Shown here: positions 19,261-26,985 of the stretch, piece by piece | Layout: each line of letters opens with the position of its first letter | Position numbering within the stretch: position 1 is the stretch's first letter | NCBI GenBank assembly: GCA_030691545.1 | Contig: JAUYEE010000348.1 | Span: forward strand, 1-42,106 | Direction: 5' to 3' | Source: a bacterium | GTDB taxonomy: Bacteria; Auribacterota; JABMQX01 | DNA: 42,106 nt | The notes under the pieces: generated by a model | Told to the model about the DNA's origin: nothing | What the model saw: the letters and a program-made list of their open reading frames with translations, nothing else | The model's database searches: none | Position numbers and translations under genes: made by a program

Positions 19261-19553
19261 TATTTGATGTCCGAACCGCGCATTGTCGTGATGGGTGGGG
19301 CATGCTCGTCAAGGCTCCCCTCGGGTCGCAGTGCGCCCGGAAAATCGCGGCGTACCTGTGGAAGTTCTTCTAAGTTGGTTCAAACTGCGCTCTCCAAGCT
19401 GACGCCGGACTTCAGCCCGGCCTGCGGCGGGGTTAGCTACCTGCTTCAGCGGTCGGGCGTCCGCGGGCTTGCCAGCATCCCTTTGTTGGGATACTATCTT
19501 CCCGTACCGTAATCGCCGGGCTTCGCGATGACCCATGCCGGCATCGCAGTATG

Positions 19554-19575
19554 GTAGCGCAGGCGTCTCGCCTGC
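19554..19575 (-). repeat. Palindromic repeat, reverse copy
   Basis: GTAGC is followed by GCAGGCG-TCT-CGCCTGC, a perfect 7-bp stem. Its reverse complement carries the same GCTAC tail as the copies at 3385-3407 and 19604-19626. Confidence 0.75.
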
Positions 19576-19603
19576 ATTCCGCACTTTCCCTATGGATGAA
19601 GAT

Positions 19604-19626
19604 GCAGGCGGGAACGCCCGCGCTAC
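19604..19626 (+). repeat. Palindromic repeat, forward copy
   Basis: GCAGGCG-GGAA-CGCCCGC followed by GCTAC, the same core as 3385-3407 with one stem mismatch. It lies 28 bases from the reverse copy at 19554-19575, so the two form a head-to-head pair as seen in REP/BIME arrays. Confidence 0.75.
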
Positions 19627-19654
19627 GACGTGCCCGATGTGTTGAGGGCCTGAT

Positions 19655-20608
19655 ATGACACCACTCGTTGATGAGCATCTGAACCTGGTCGTACCGGAAG
19701 TCAGCTCTGGCTCGCGGCTGGATAAGTTTCTTTCGGAGCAGCTTCCCGACAGGTCGAGGGCGTACGTTCAGAAGCTCATACAAAAGGGATTCGTCACTCT
19801 CAACGGGCAGAAGGTCAAGGCGCACCATTCGGTCAAGGCGGGCGACGTCGTCGAAGCGGTTCTTGCTCCGCCGGAGGAACCGACCCTCGAAGCCCAGGAC
19901 ATCCCCCTCGACATCCTTTACGAGGACGATTACCTCATCGTCGTCAACAAGTCCGCGGGTCTCGTCGTCCACCCCGCAGCGGGCAATCCGTCCCATACTC
20001 TCGTCAACGCCCTCCTCGCCCATTGTCGAAAGCTTTCCACTGGCGGGCATCCTCTTCGCCCCGGCATTGTTCACAGGCTGGATAAGGACACCTCCGGCTG
20101 CGTCGTCGCGGCAAAGGACGACGTGACACACGACAGGCTCGCAAAGCAATTCCAGACCCGCACGGTTCACAAGGAATACCGCGCCATCGTCATCGGAACA
20201 CCTGCCGAAGAAACGGGAGTGATTGAGACGCATATCGCCCGCAGCCGCCAGGATCGAAAAAAGATGGTCGCCACCGCCGCCGAGGGAAGGGAGGCACTCA
20301 CCCGCTATTGCGTCCTCGAGAGCTTCTATCACGCCTCGTACTTGAGCATCGAGCCGCTGACCGGCAGAACGCATCAAATCCGCGTGCATCTCTCCCACAT
20401 CGGCCACCCCGTTGCTGGAGACCAGCAATATGCTCGCGGCAAATCCCTCCGCCACCTCGGCATCTCCTTCCCCCGACAAATGCTCCACGCCTACAAGCTG
20501 CACCTCAACCACCCTCATCTGGCTGAGAGAATGCGGTTTCTCGCCCCCCTGCCCGAAGACTTCGAACGTGCGTTGGGAGAGTTGAGGAAATTGCGTGGTG
20601 CGGTTTGA
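19655..20608 (+). CDS. rluD: 23S rRNA pseudouridine synthase, RluD type
   Basis: This 317-aa protein starts at the ATG at 19655 after GAGGG. An S4 RNA-binding domain comes first (SRLDKFLSEQLPDRSRAYVQKLIQKGFVTLNGQKVK), then the RluA/RluD catalytic domain with ILYEDDYLIVVNKSAGLVVHPAAGN. The catalytic aspartate is D143 in HRLDKDTSG. Later segments are KEYRAIV, SIEPLTGRTHQIRVHLSHIGHPVAGD and the C-terminal RQMLHAYKL. The enzyme isomerises specific uridines of large-subunit rRNA in the cytoplasm. Length and order fit RluD rather than single-domain RluA. It precedes rpsA, which has its own promoter. Confidence 0.95.
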   Translation: MTPLVDEHLNLVVPEVSSGSRLDKFLSEQLPDRSRAYVQKLIQKGFVTLNGQKVKAHHSVKAGDVVEAVLAPPEEPTLEAQDIPLDILYEDDYLIVVNKSAGLVVHPAAGNPSHTLVNALLAHCRKLSTGGHPLRPGIVHRLDKDTSGCVVAAKDDVTHDRLAKQFQTRTVHKEYRAIVIGTPAEETGVIETHIARSRQDRKKMVATAAEGREALTRYCVLESFYHASYLSIEPLTGRTHQIRVHLSHIGHPVAGDQQYARGKSLRHLGISFPRQMLHAYKLHLNHPHLAERMRFLAPLPEDFERALGELRKLRGAV

Positions 20609-20684
20609 ACCTTGCGATGGACATTGAGGTATCTCGCACTCCCCGACGAAATCATGAATGGTTAGACTTTCTGTCTCGCGGCTA

Positions 20685-20714
20685 TTGACATTCGCCCTCC
20701 GTTCGTCGTAGTAT
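20685..20714 (+). promoter_or_regulatory. Sigma-70 promoter of rpsA
   Basis: A perfect TTGACA (20685-20690) is 18 bases from TAGTAT (20709-20714). The start near 20721 gives a leader of about 117 bases with self-complementary stretches (AGGCGGATAG with CTATC, 20751-20780), leaving room for structural autoregulation as known for rpsA in other bacteria. Confidence 0.6.
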
Positions 20715-20837
20715 GCTCGATACCTGTGGCGCTGGCCGCTCTGGCGAAAGGCGGATAGGCGGAGGTCCGGCTATCTACCTTAGCGCCTGAATGGTACGGC
20801 GTTGCGGGACTCAAGTTAAAGGAGGCGTTAACACTGT

Positions 20838-23087
20838 ATGACCGAAGAAACAAAAGAACAACCAACAATGAATCCGGGAGAGCCCGGAAAAGACAGGGCT
20901 GCGGCGGCAACGATTGACCGCGAGGAACTGCAAAGACTGTACGAGAAATCCTGCGCCGGAATCCAGGAAGGCTCCATCGTCAAGGGGAGAATTCTCCTGG
21001 TCTCCAACGAGGAAGTTTACGTGGACATCGGGTACAAATCGGAGGGAGTCATCCATATCTCCGAGTTCAGCGACCTTGAGGAGGTCAAGCCCGGTACGGA
21101 GATAGAGGTTCTGCTTGAGTCGAAAGAGGACCCCGACGGCATGGTTGTCCTCTCCCGCGTCAAAGCCGAAAAGCAGAAACGGTGGGATGAGACCATCCTG
21201 CGCAGTAAGGAGGGCGATGTCGTCCGAGGGAAGCTCGTTCGGAAGGTCCGTGGCGGAGTCATCGTGGACATCGGTATGGACGCTTTTCTGCCAGCTTCTC
21301 AGATAGACATCCGACATGTCGGGAATGTGGACGACTACATTGGAAAGGTCTTCGATTTCAAGGTTATCAAGATCAATACAGACAGGAAGAATATCGTGCT
21401 TTCTCGGCGGGAGCTGCTCGAGGAAGAAAGAGCGCGCAACCGTGAGAGGCTTTTGTCGGAGATTGAAGTCGGAGAGAGTCGAGAAGGTATCGTCAAAAAC
21501 ATCACCGACTTTGGCGCCTTCATTGACCTGTACGGGATGGACGGTCTTCTTCACATCACGGACATGACGTGGGGTCGGATCAACCATCCTTCCGAGATGC
21601 TTTCCATCGGAGACAAGGTCGAGGTGGTGATTCTCGATTTCGACCGTGAGAAGCAGAGAATCGCTCTCGGGCTGAAGCAGACGACGGCAAACCCCTGGCA
21701 GGGCATCGAGACAAAATACCCGGTGGGCGCCATTGTCAAGGGGAAGATCGTGAACATCGTCCCCTACGGCGCCTTCATTGAGATTGAGAGAGGCGTCGAG
21801 GGACTTATCCACATTTCCGAGATGTGCTGGACCAAACGGATCAATCACCCCAGCGAGATTCTTTCCGTCGGGGATGAAGTCGAAGCCATGGTCCTCAACA
21901 TCAAGAAAGATGAAGCCAAAATCTCCCTCGGAATCAAGCAGACGGAGTTCAACCCGTGGTCGGTGGTCGAGGAGAAATACCCTCCGGGGACGCATGTCCG
22001 CGGGAGAGTCCGGAACATCACCTCCTATGGAGCGTTTGTGGAGCTGGAGGAAGGGATTGACGGACTCATTCATATTTCCGACATGTCCTGGACAAGGAAG
22101 ATTAACCATCCCTCGGAAATCTTGAAAAAGGGCGAGACGACGGAGGCGGTCGTTCTGGCCGTGGACCAGGAAGCGAAGAAGATTACCCTCGGACTGAAAC
22201 AGCTCGAGGCAAACCCGTGGGAGAGCATAGGCGAGTTCGTCGAGGTCGGCTCTGTGGTCGAGGCGACCGTCTCCAAGATTGCGGATTTTGGAGTCTTCGC
22301 AACGCTGGAAAACGGGATTGAGTGCCTTATCCACATCTCGCAGCTCTCTGAGAAGCCCTTCCAGAAGATTGAGGACATTGTCAAGCGGGGCGACACGGTT
22401 CTGGCAAAAGTTGACCGGATTGACAGGCAAAGGCGCAAGATCGCCCTGAGCATCAGGGAGTACCAGCGCGACGTGCGGCTCGTCGAGGAAGATGCAGCAA
22501 GGGAGGCGGCAAAAGCTCTGTCCTTCGGCGACCAATCCATCGCAGGGATGAAGGAACATCTCGAGGAGGCGATGGAGCAGTTCTCTCCTTCGGCTGAGCT
22601 GCACGAGGTCACGGAAGAAATTCAAAGGGAGGCTCCCGCTGCTGAGGAGTCCGCCACAACCTCCGTTCCGACCGCGGAAGAGGAAGCGGCGATGGACTGG
22701 GGAACGGGCGCGGCGCCGCAAGAGATGAAATTCGGCGAGGAATCGCCGCCAGTGCAAGGGGCAGAGCTCGAGTCAGAGTTCGCTGCACCGGTGGAATCGC
22801 CGACGACTCCGGAGGAAACGCGTCCGCAACAGGTCACGTTGTGGGGCGAAGAATTTACCGAGCCAGCCGCGCCGGCGAACGTCGAGGAAGAAAGCCTTCC
22901 GGGAGAGGAGCCTCGCGAGACAAGCGCTGCCGATGCCCTCCAATTGACGTTGCCGTCTGAAGTCGAGGAGGCAACCGAGAAAACAGAGCCTTCAGCCGAC
23001 TCGGAGGAGAAGCCGCACGAACTGCAAGCTCCCGATTCAGAAACCGACGAAGAGGAGCCGCCAAAGGAGAAGGAGCCCGCCCCATAG
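20838..23087 (+). CDS. rpsA: 30S ribosomal protein S1 with a long acidic C-terminal tail
   Basis: This 749-aa protein has AAAGGAGG upstream of the ATG, at a rather long spacing of about 12 bases. Six S1 (OB-fold) domains lie between about residues 44 and 545. Domains 3-5 are the most alike (GIVKNITDFGAFIDL, GKIVNIVPYGAFIEI, GRVRNITSYGAFVEL), each followed by INHPSE. Domain 6 starts GSVVEATVSKIADFGVFATL. S1 binds mRNA and brings it to the 30S subunit. Residues about 545-749 are an unusual low-complexity tail rich in Glu, Pro, Ala and Ser without an S1 domain, making the protein about a third longer than E. coli S1 (557 aa). The tail uses codons like the rest and has no frameshift. Confidence 0.96.
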   Translation: MTEETKEQPTMNPGEPGKDRAAAATIDREELQRLYEKSCAGIQEGSIVKGRILLVSNEEVYVDIGYKSEGVIHISEFSDLEEVKPGTEIEVLLESKEDPDGMVVLSRVKAEKQKRWDETILRSKEGDVVRGKLVRKVRGGVIVDIGMDAFLPASQIDIRHVGNVDDYIGKVFDFKVIKINTDRKNIVLSRRELLEEERARNRERLLSEIEVGESREGIVKNITDFGAFIDLYGMDGLLHITDMTWGRINHPSEMLSIGDKVEVVILDFDREKQRIALGLKQTTANPWQGIETKYPVGAIVKGKIVNIVPYGAFIEIERGVEGLIHISEMCWTKRINHPSEILSVGDEVEAMVLNIKKDEAKISLGIKQTEFNPWSVVEEKYPPGTHVRGRVRNITSYGAFVELEEGIDGLIHISDMSWTRKINHPSEILKKGETTEAVVLAVDQEAKKITLGLKQLEANPWESIGEFVEVGSVVEATVSKIADFGVFATLENGIECLIHISQLSEKPFQKIEDIVKRGDTVLAKVDRIDRQRRKIALSIREYQRDVRLVEEDAAREAAKALSFGDQSIAGMKEHLEEAMEQFSPSAELHEVTEEIQREAPAAEESATTSVPTAEEEAAMDWGTGAAPQEMKFGEESPPVQGAELESEFAAPVESPTTPEETRPQQVTLWGEEFTEPAAPANVEEESLPGEEPRETSAADALQLTLPSEVEEATEKTEPSADSEEKPHELQAPDSETDEEEPPKEKEPAP

Positions 23088-23202
23088 GCGGCGGTTGTCA
23101 CAAGCTTGCTCGAGCGGATCGTGGCCTGTCCGGAACAGGCAAGAGGCTCGCTGCATTGCCGTTCGCGGCCCGAGACAACCATACTGCCGGCAAACGTTCG
23201 GG

Positions 23203-23931
23203 CTAAGGCTTGCACAGCAGCGATTCTGTGAGGCGCACGATTTGGGCGTGTACCTGTGCGATGTCTTGCGAGGGACCGAGCACAACGATGCGGTTGGGGT
23301 TGTCTTTTGCCAGGGAGAGGTAGCCCGCCCTCACCTTCTCGTGGAAACTTCTGCCGGCGGATTCAAATCTGTCCACCTCTTGTTTGCCTGCGGACTTCCT
23401 GCGGCCTTCGCTTCGGCTGAGTCCTGTGGCCACCTCCACGTCTAACAGAAACGTCAGGTCCGGTTGAAGGCGGAGGGAGGCGTATTCGCACAGGCGGCGG
23501 ACTTCTTCGAGATCAAGACCTCTGCCGTAGCCCTGGTAGGCCACGGTCGAGTCGTTGTACCTGTCGCAAAGGACAATTTTGCCTGCATTGAGGCCGGGGA
23601 GGATGACCTCGGCGGTGTGTTGTGCGCGGTCCGCGAGCATTAAGAGAAGCTCGGCGCGGTCGGCGATGTTCTGGTCGCGGGCGCCCCTGGCCGCCTCGCG
23701 CAACGGAGCACCGCCCGCGGATGAGGGCATGGTCCCGCTCAGACCATCGTGCGGCCGAACCGGGCAGGCGAGGACGATTTTTCGAATCATCTCCCCTACT
23801 CCGGTTCCTCCCGGTTCGTGGGTCTTGATGCAATCGTAGCCTTTCTTGAGCAGATAGGAATGCAGCATCTCCATCTGAGTGGATTTGCCGCTGCCTTCCG
23901 GTCCCTCGAATGTAATAAACTTCCCCTTCAT
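23203..23931 (-). CDS. tmk: Thymidylate kinase with an internal insertion
   Basis: This 242-aa protein has a GAGG ribosome binding site; its ATG lies 6 bases after the cysS stop, so the two are co-transcribed. The P-loop is GPEGSGKS (10-17). The dTMP-site motif is DRYNDSTVAYQGYGRGLD. The lid region has GLSRSEGRRKSAGKQEVDRFE. It phosphorylates dTMP to dTDP in DNA precursor synthesis. The family usually has 200-215 aa. The extra length is mainly about 33 residues (56-88, CPVRPHDGLSG onward) between the helix after HEPGGTGVGEMIRKI and ADRAELLLMLADRAQH. That insert contains a DNA palindrome and reads as repeat-derived. Core motifs are intact, so the enzyme is probably active. Confidence 0.94.
   Translation of the reverse strand: MKGKFITFEGPEGSGKSTQMEMLHSYLLKKGYDCIKTHEPGGTGVGEMIRKIVLACPVRPHDGLSGTMPSSAGGAPLREAARGARDQNIADRAELLLMLADRAQHTAEVILPGLNAGKIVLCDRYNDSTVAYQGYGRGLDLEEVRRLCEYASLRLQPDLTFLLDVEVATGLSRSEGRRKSAGKQEVDRFESAGRSFHEKVRAGYLSLAKDNPNRIVVLGPSQDIAQVHAQIVRLTESLLCKP
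23729..23747 (-). repeat. In-frame palindrome inside tmk
   Basis: ATGGTC and GACCAT pair perfectly around a 7-base loop, in the middle of the stretch that encodes the extra residues of thymidylate kinase. It differs in sequence from the elements in the radical SAM and glycosidase genes. Confidence 0.5.
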
Positions 23932-23937
23932 CTTGCC

Positions 23938-25335
23938 TCACGTAACTTTCTTTATCCGAACGCCTTTCGGTGTGTCTTCCAAGGTGTATCCCATCTGCCG
24001 GACCTTCTCGCGAATTTCGTCGGCGAGAGCGTAGTTTTTCTGCTTGCGGGCCTTTTCCCGCTCATCCGCCAGCCTTTGAACTTCGGGATCAATCTCCACC
24101 TTTTCCGGCAGAATACCGAGGACCGCATCCAGTTCCTGAAGGAATGACCTTAGCTGTGAGGCCCCTGCAACACCGATTGCTCCTTCGTCCAACTGCTGAT
24201 TTGCCCAATGGATAAGGTCGAAGACTTTTCCCAGGGCGCCAGAGATGTTAAGGTCGCTGTCCATCTCGGATAGAAACGCCTCGCGCGTCTCGCCGACCAC
24301 CTCTTCGACAGCGGCATCCTCGCCCCGGAAGTCCACATCCTCGAGTCGGGCAAGGAAATCGTCAATTCGCTGCAAACCGTTTTTCGCCGCTTCCAGTCCC
24401 TCGAAGGTGAAATTGAGCTGCTGGCGATAATGGACGCTCATGAGGAGGTATCGAATCTGCCGGCCGGAGTAACCTTTGTCAAGGAGGTCCCGCAGAGTGT
24501 AGAAGTTGCCGAGGGACTTGGACATTTTCTGCCCCTCGACGATGAGGTGGGCGGCGTGAAGCCAGTAGCGGACAAATTGCTTACCGGTGTATGCCTCCGA
24601 CTGGGCGATTTCGTTCTCGTGGTGGGGAAAGATGTTATCCACGCCGCCGGTATGAATGTCAAAAGTCTCGCCGAGGTACTTCATGGACATGGCGGAGCAC
24701 TCGATATGCCAACCGGGTCTGCCTTTGCCAAAGGGACTTTCCCAGAAGACCTCTCCATCGTCCTCGTCCCAGGCTTTCCACAGGGCGAAATCTGCGACGG
24801 ATTCCTTGTCATACTCGTCAGTGCGAACGGTGGCGCCGGGCTGAAGGAGGTCGGGGGTGATGTGGGCGAGCCTTCCGTAGTTGTTGAATTTGTCAATTCG
24901 GAAATAGACGGAACCATCGTCACCCTTGTACGCATAGCCTTTTTCGAGGAGGCCGGAGATAATGTCAATCATCTCTTTCACGTGCTCGGTGGCGCGGGGG
25001 TAGTGCTCGGCTCGCTCGATGCCGAGAATGTCAATGTCGTCGAAAAAGGCTCTGGTGAATTTCTCCGTGTGTTGCGAGAGAGAAATGCCGGCTTTTCGGG
25101 AATCGCGGATGGTCTTGTCGTCCACATCGGTGATGTTCATGACCTGAAGGACGCGATAGCCTCGGTATTTCAGATACCGCCGCAGAAGGTCCTCGAATAT
25201 GTAGGAGCGGAAGTTGCCGGTGTGGGCGTAATCATAAACGGTCGGCCCGCACGTGTACATCCGCACCTCCCCCTCGCGGAGCGGCAGGAATTCCTCTTTC
25301 TTGCGGGTCATGGTGTTATAGAACGTTAAGGACAA
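23938..25335 (-). CDS. cysS: Cysteinyl-tRNA synthetase
   Basis: The protein has 465 aa from a TTG start at 25335. This start is chosen because AAGGAG lies 10 bases upstream and the resulting N-terminus (MSLTFYNTMTRKKEEFLPL) is the canonical one; the frame is open further upstream, but that part is unlike the family. Visible features are zinc ligand C29 in TCGPTVYDYAHTGN, the HIGH-equivalent HTGN (38-41), WHIECSAMS with the second zinc cysteine, HHENEIAQSEA, and KMSKS (270-274). The C-terminal helical domain ends with ALADEIREKVRQMGYTLEDTPKGVRIKK. It charges tRNA-Cys in the cytoplasm. tmk follows 6 bases later. The long upstream region carries a strong minus-strand promoter at 26025-26053, which may drive this pair. 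Confidence 0.96.
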   Translation of the reverse strand: MSLTFYNTMTRKKEEFLPLREGEVRMYTCGPTVYDYAHTGNFRSYIFEDLLRRYLKYRGYRVLQVMNITDVDDKTIRDSRKAGISLSQHTEKFTRAFFDDIDILGIERAEHYPRATEHVKEMIDIISGLLEKGYAYKGDDGSVYFRIDKFNNYGRLAHITPDLLQPGATVRTDEYDKESVADFALWKAWDEDDGEVFWESPFGKGRPGWHIECSAMSMKYLGETFDIHTGGVDNIFPHHENEIAQSEAYTGKQFVRYWLHAAHLIVEGQKMSKSLGNFYTLRDLLDKGYSGRQIRYLLMSVHYRQQLNFTFEGLEAAKNGLQRIDDFLARLEDVDFRGEDAAVEEVVGETREAFLSEMDSDLNISGALGKVFDLIHWANQQLDEGAIGVAGASQLRSFLQELDAVLGILPEKVEIDPEVQRLADEREKARKQKNYALADEIREKVRQMGYTLEDTPKGVRIKKVT

Positions 25336-25674
25336 TGTGCTGTGTCTCCTTGATTTGGGCTTCGCCGTGCAGGCTCCGATCGCGATGCAATCGTACCAGC
25401 GCGGGTCGCTTGTGGCAAGACGTTGATTTGGCCTGAAGGCGAACCGCAGAGATCGCGGAGCACGCGGAGAAGGGGAACGGAAGTCCCATATAAAAAATAA
25501 GACGGACGAAAAAGTGGGCCTTTTTGGGCCTTTTTTCGCCTGAGAAGTGCGACATAACAACCTGCGGTATAAGTAGATGGGGCGATTGTGGCTCGCGTGG
25601 AAAAGGCCCAGGTGAAGAAAAACCGCAGTGTATCATGAACTTCGTTCGCCCGGAGATCATGAAAATGTCCTCAG

Positions 25675-25732
25675 CGTCTTGGCGACTTTGCGTTTTACAG
25701 TACTCCTTTTTCAACGCAAAGACGCCGAGGCG
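25675..25732. repeat. Imperfect 20-bp inverted repeat
   Basis: The arms 25675-25694 and 25713-25732 match at 17 of 20 positions when one is reverse-complemented, and two of the mismatches are compatible with G-U pairs. The 18-base loop is AT-rich. The ACGCAAAGACGCC core resembles intergenic repeats seen widely in uncultivated bacteria. Confidence 0.55.
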
Positions 25733-26024
25733 CGGAGACTGAAGGACGGAAAAGGCGGGGCTTGTTTTCGGGGCAGAGAGCGCGGCCTGCCCGCGTTGGC
25801 GCGCCAGCCCCGTCTCGTTTGTCGTGGTTAGCCAGGTAGGGGGACCGTTTCCCGAAGGTTCGGCCAGGGAGGGAGCGGAGAACGTGCTCTGAGAGCGCAG
25901 GGAGGTGGTTTGGCACGATTTGTTGGAGAAGGAGTGATCACACATGCGTTGCGGAAGCCTCTAAGAGAATCCGTGGGATCGCTGCCGTTGAAGCCGCAAG
26001 GGGGCTTCATCAACTGTTGACAGA

Positions 26025-26053
26025 ATTATAGTGCATTATCTGTCATTTGTCAA
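26025..26053 (-). promoter_or_regulatory. Perfect-consensus sigma-70 promoter with overlapping dyads
   Basis: Read on the minus strand, TTGACA (26048-26053), a 17-base spacer and TATAAT (26025-26030) match the consensus exactly. A dyad TGACAG/CTGTCA (26018-26023 and 26040-26045) brackets the -10, and TTGCC/GGCAA (26054-26058 and 26066-26070) abuts the -35, as operator sites would. Transcription would begin near 26018. The next credible gene on that strand is cysS, about 680 bases away. Confidence 0.75.
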
Positions 26054-26219
26054 TTGCCATGAAACGGCAATACTCTCCACGTGGCTCACCTTCTTTTCCT
26101 CTTAACACGGCGGGGGGCCGCGGCGCGAGTTGCGAGGCGGGTCCGGCTCCGTTTCAGTGGCAGCGGCCTGTCGCTCGTCGCAGTGGGCCAAGCAAGGGCC
26201 TGGATGGATCCTCTATTAC

Positions 26220-26404
26220 GCCCTTACAGGGCTTCTGGTGGTTGGGCAGACGCATTCCCAGGGCGTTGCCCTGGGCTAACGTATTTCGCCCCGTTGGGGC
26301 TTTGTATGTTCTCTTGGACCGAGCCCTGAAAGGGCGCCATAGGATAGCCCAGGGCAACGCCCTGGGTCCCAATACCAATCGAATCATCCAAGCCCTGTAG
26401 GGGC
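26220..26404. repeat. Array of short GC-rich palindromes
   Basis: At least six hairpins lie within 185 bases: GCCCT-TAC-AGGGC (26220), CCCAGGGC-GTT-GCCCTGGG (26257-26275), GCCCC-GTT-GGGGC (26289), GCCCT-GAA-AGGGC (26323), CCCAGGGC-AAC-GCCCTGGG (26348-26366) and GCCC-N5-GGGC (26392). The second and fifth, with their flanks, are inverted copies of one another. No transposase or REP-associated tyrosine transposase gene is adjacent. Confidence 0.8.
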
Positions 26405-26710
26405 GCAATAAGGCATGCCACCGTAATAGAGGTGCACCGTCCGACACATTGCGCTTGACACGATGCCAGAGGGGGGCATAATGAGGACCGGATAAGCTGA
26501 GGTCACGCTTTCGGAAAAAGCAGTGAAACCCCTTCGGGGACATAGGAATGACCGAGTCGAGGCCCTCATTCCCAACCGCTTCTTGTGCGGACCAATCCAG
26601 ATATTGTTTGCTGCGATGGAGAGTAAGCCAAGTTGGAGATTTCCTGATATAGTGCGGCGTTGGAGAAACGATAGATGGTGCCTTCCGGGCGGAGTGCGAA
26701 GGAGGTGGGC

Positions 26711-26980
26711 GTGCCTGTAATTTCCATGTTTTACGGAATCATTGTCTCGCTGTACTTCGTGGACAAGAAGCAACACCAGCAGCCGCACATTCACGCGAAG
26801 TACCAGGACAGCGAGGTGGTGGTATCCATACCCACTGGGAAAGTGCTCGAAGGCAAGTTGCCGGCGGCGAAGATGCGGTTGCTGTTAGCCTGGGTCGAGA
26901 TTCACAAGGACGAACTACTGGCCGATTGGGAACTGGCAGTGAACGGTCAGCAACCCTATCGGATCGAGCCGTTGAGGTAG
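26711..26980 (+). CDS. DUF4160 family protein
   Basis: This 89-aa protein starts at GTG 26711, 5 bases after AAGGAGG; the family N-terminus (MPVISMFYGIIVSLYF) begins exactly there. The hallmark segments follow: QHQQPHIHAKYQDSEVVVSI, TGKVLEGKLP, and LLLAWVEIHKDELLADWELAVNGQ. DUF4160 proteins are small, cytoplasmic, frequently mobile, and typically paired with a DUF2442 protein, as here with a gap of 5 bases. A toxin-antitoxin-like role has been suggested from such gene pairing, but I know of no established activity. It opens the plus-strand accessory group next to a repeat array. Confidence 0.88.
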   Translation: MPVISMFYGIIVSLYFVDKKQHQQPHIHAKYQDSEVVVSIPTGKVLEGKLPAAKMRLLLAWVEIHKDELLADWELAVNGQQPYRIEPLR

Positions 26981-26985
26981 GACAG

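Larger units (their letters stand above)
19261..19654. other. Repeat-bearing spacer before rluD
   Basis: About 390 bases have no credible gene. They hold two oppositely oriented copies of the GCAGGCG palindromic element (19554-19575 and 19604-19626) and a GCCGGACTTCAGCCCGGC palindrome (19402-19419). The rluD ribosome binding site GAGGG lies shortly before 19655. Confidence 0.65.
25336..26710. other. Long repeat-rich region without a recognisable gene
   Basis: Nearly 1.4 kb separates the divergent cysS and DUF4160 genes. Open frames in it are low-quality and run through repeats. From cysS outward it contains an IS-like text stretch (CGCAGAGATCGCGGAGCACG, 25446-25465), a poly-T/GGCC block (25508-25537), an imperfect 20-bp hairpin (25675-25732), a perfect-consensus minus-strand promoter (26025-26053) and an array of palindromes (26220-26404). 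The part 25740-26018, directly downstream of that promoter on the minus strand, has hairpins (for example 25989-26009) and could be an RNA. Confidence 0.6.

Noticed and set aside
20811..22757. Minus-strand open frame of about 650 codons opposite rpsA
   Set aside because: Its sequence mirrors the S1 repeats of rpsA, which explains the absence of stops.
23124..23140. GCCTGT/ACAGGC hairpin as terminator between rpsA and tmk
   Set aside because: Only a 6-bp stem and no T-run on either strand.
25508..25537. GGCC/poly-T block as an intrinsic terminator
   Set aside because: The stem is only 4 bp plus weak A-T pairs, and no gene ends upstream of it on either strand.
25336..25560. 75-residue N-terminal extension of cysteinyl-tRNA synthetase
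   Set aside because: The canonical N-terminus begins at TTG 25335 behind AAGGAG; the extension is encoded by repeat-type sequence.
25316..25945. Minus-strand open frame of about 210 codons between cysS and the strong promoter
   Set aside because: It runs through known repeat text and has no ribosome binding site or family pattern; kept only as part of the gene-free region.
25336..26018. T-box riboswitch upstream of cysS
   Set aside because: I looked for the conserved T-box and specifier-loop patterns and an attached terminator and found none; T-boxes are also mainly a Gram-positive feature.
25740..26018. SRP RNA, 6S RNA, tmRNA or RNase P RNA behind the strong promoter
   Set aside because: None of the conserved core motifs of these RNAs could be matched on either strand, so only an unspecific RNA candidate is reported.
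26220..26404. CRISPR array
   Set aside because: The repeats are palindromes of different sequence with irregular spacing, not identical direct repeats with constant spacers, and no cas gene is present.
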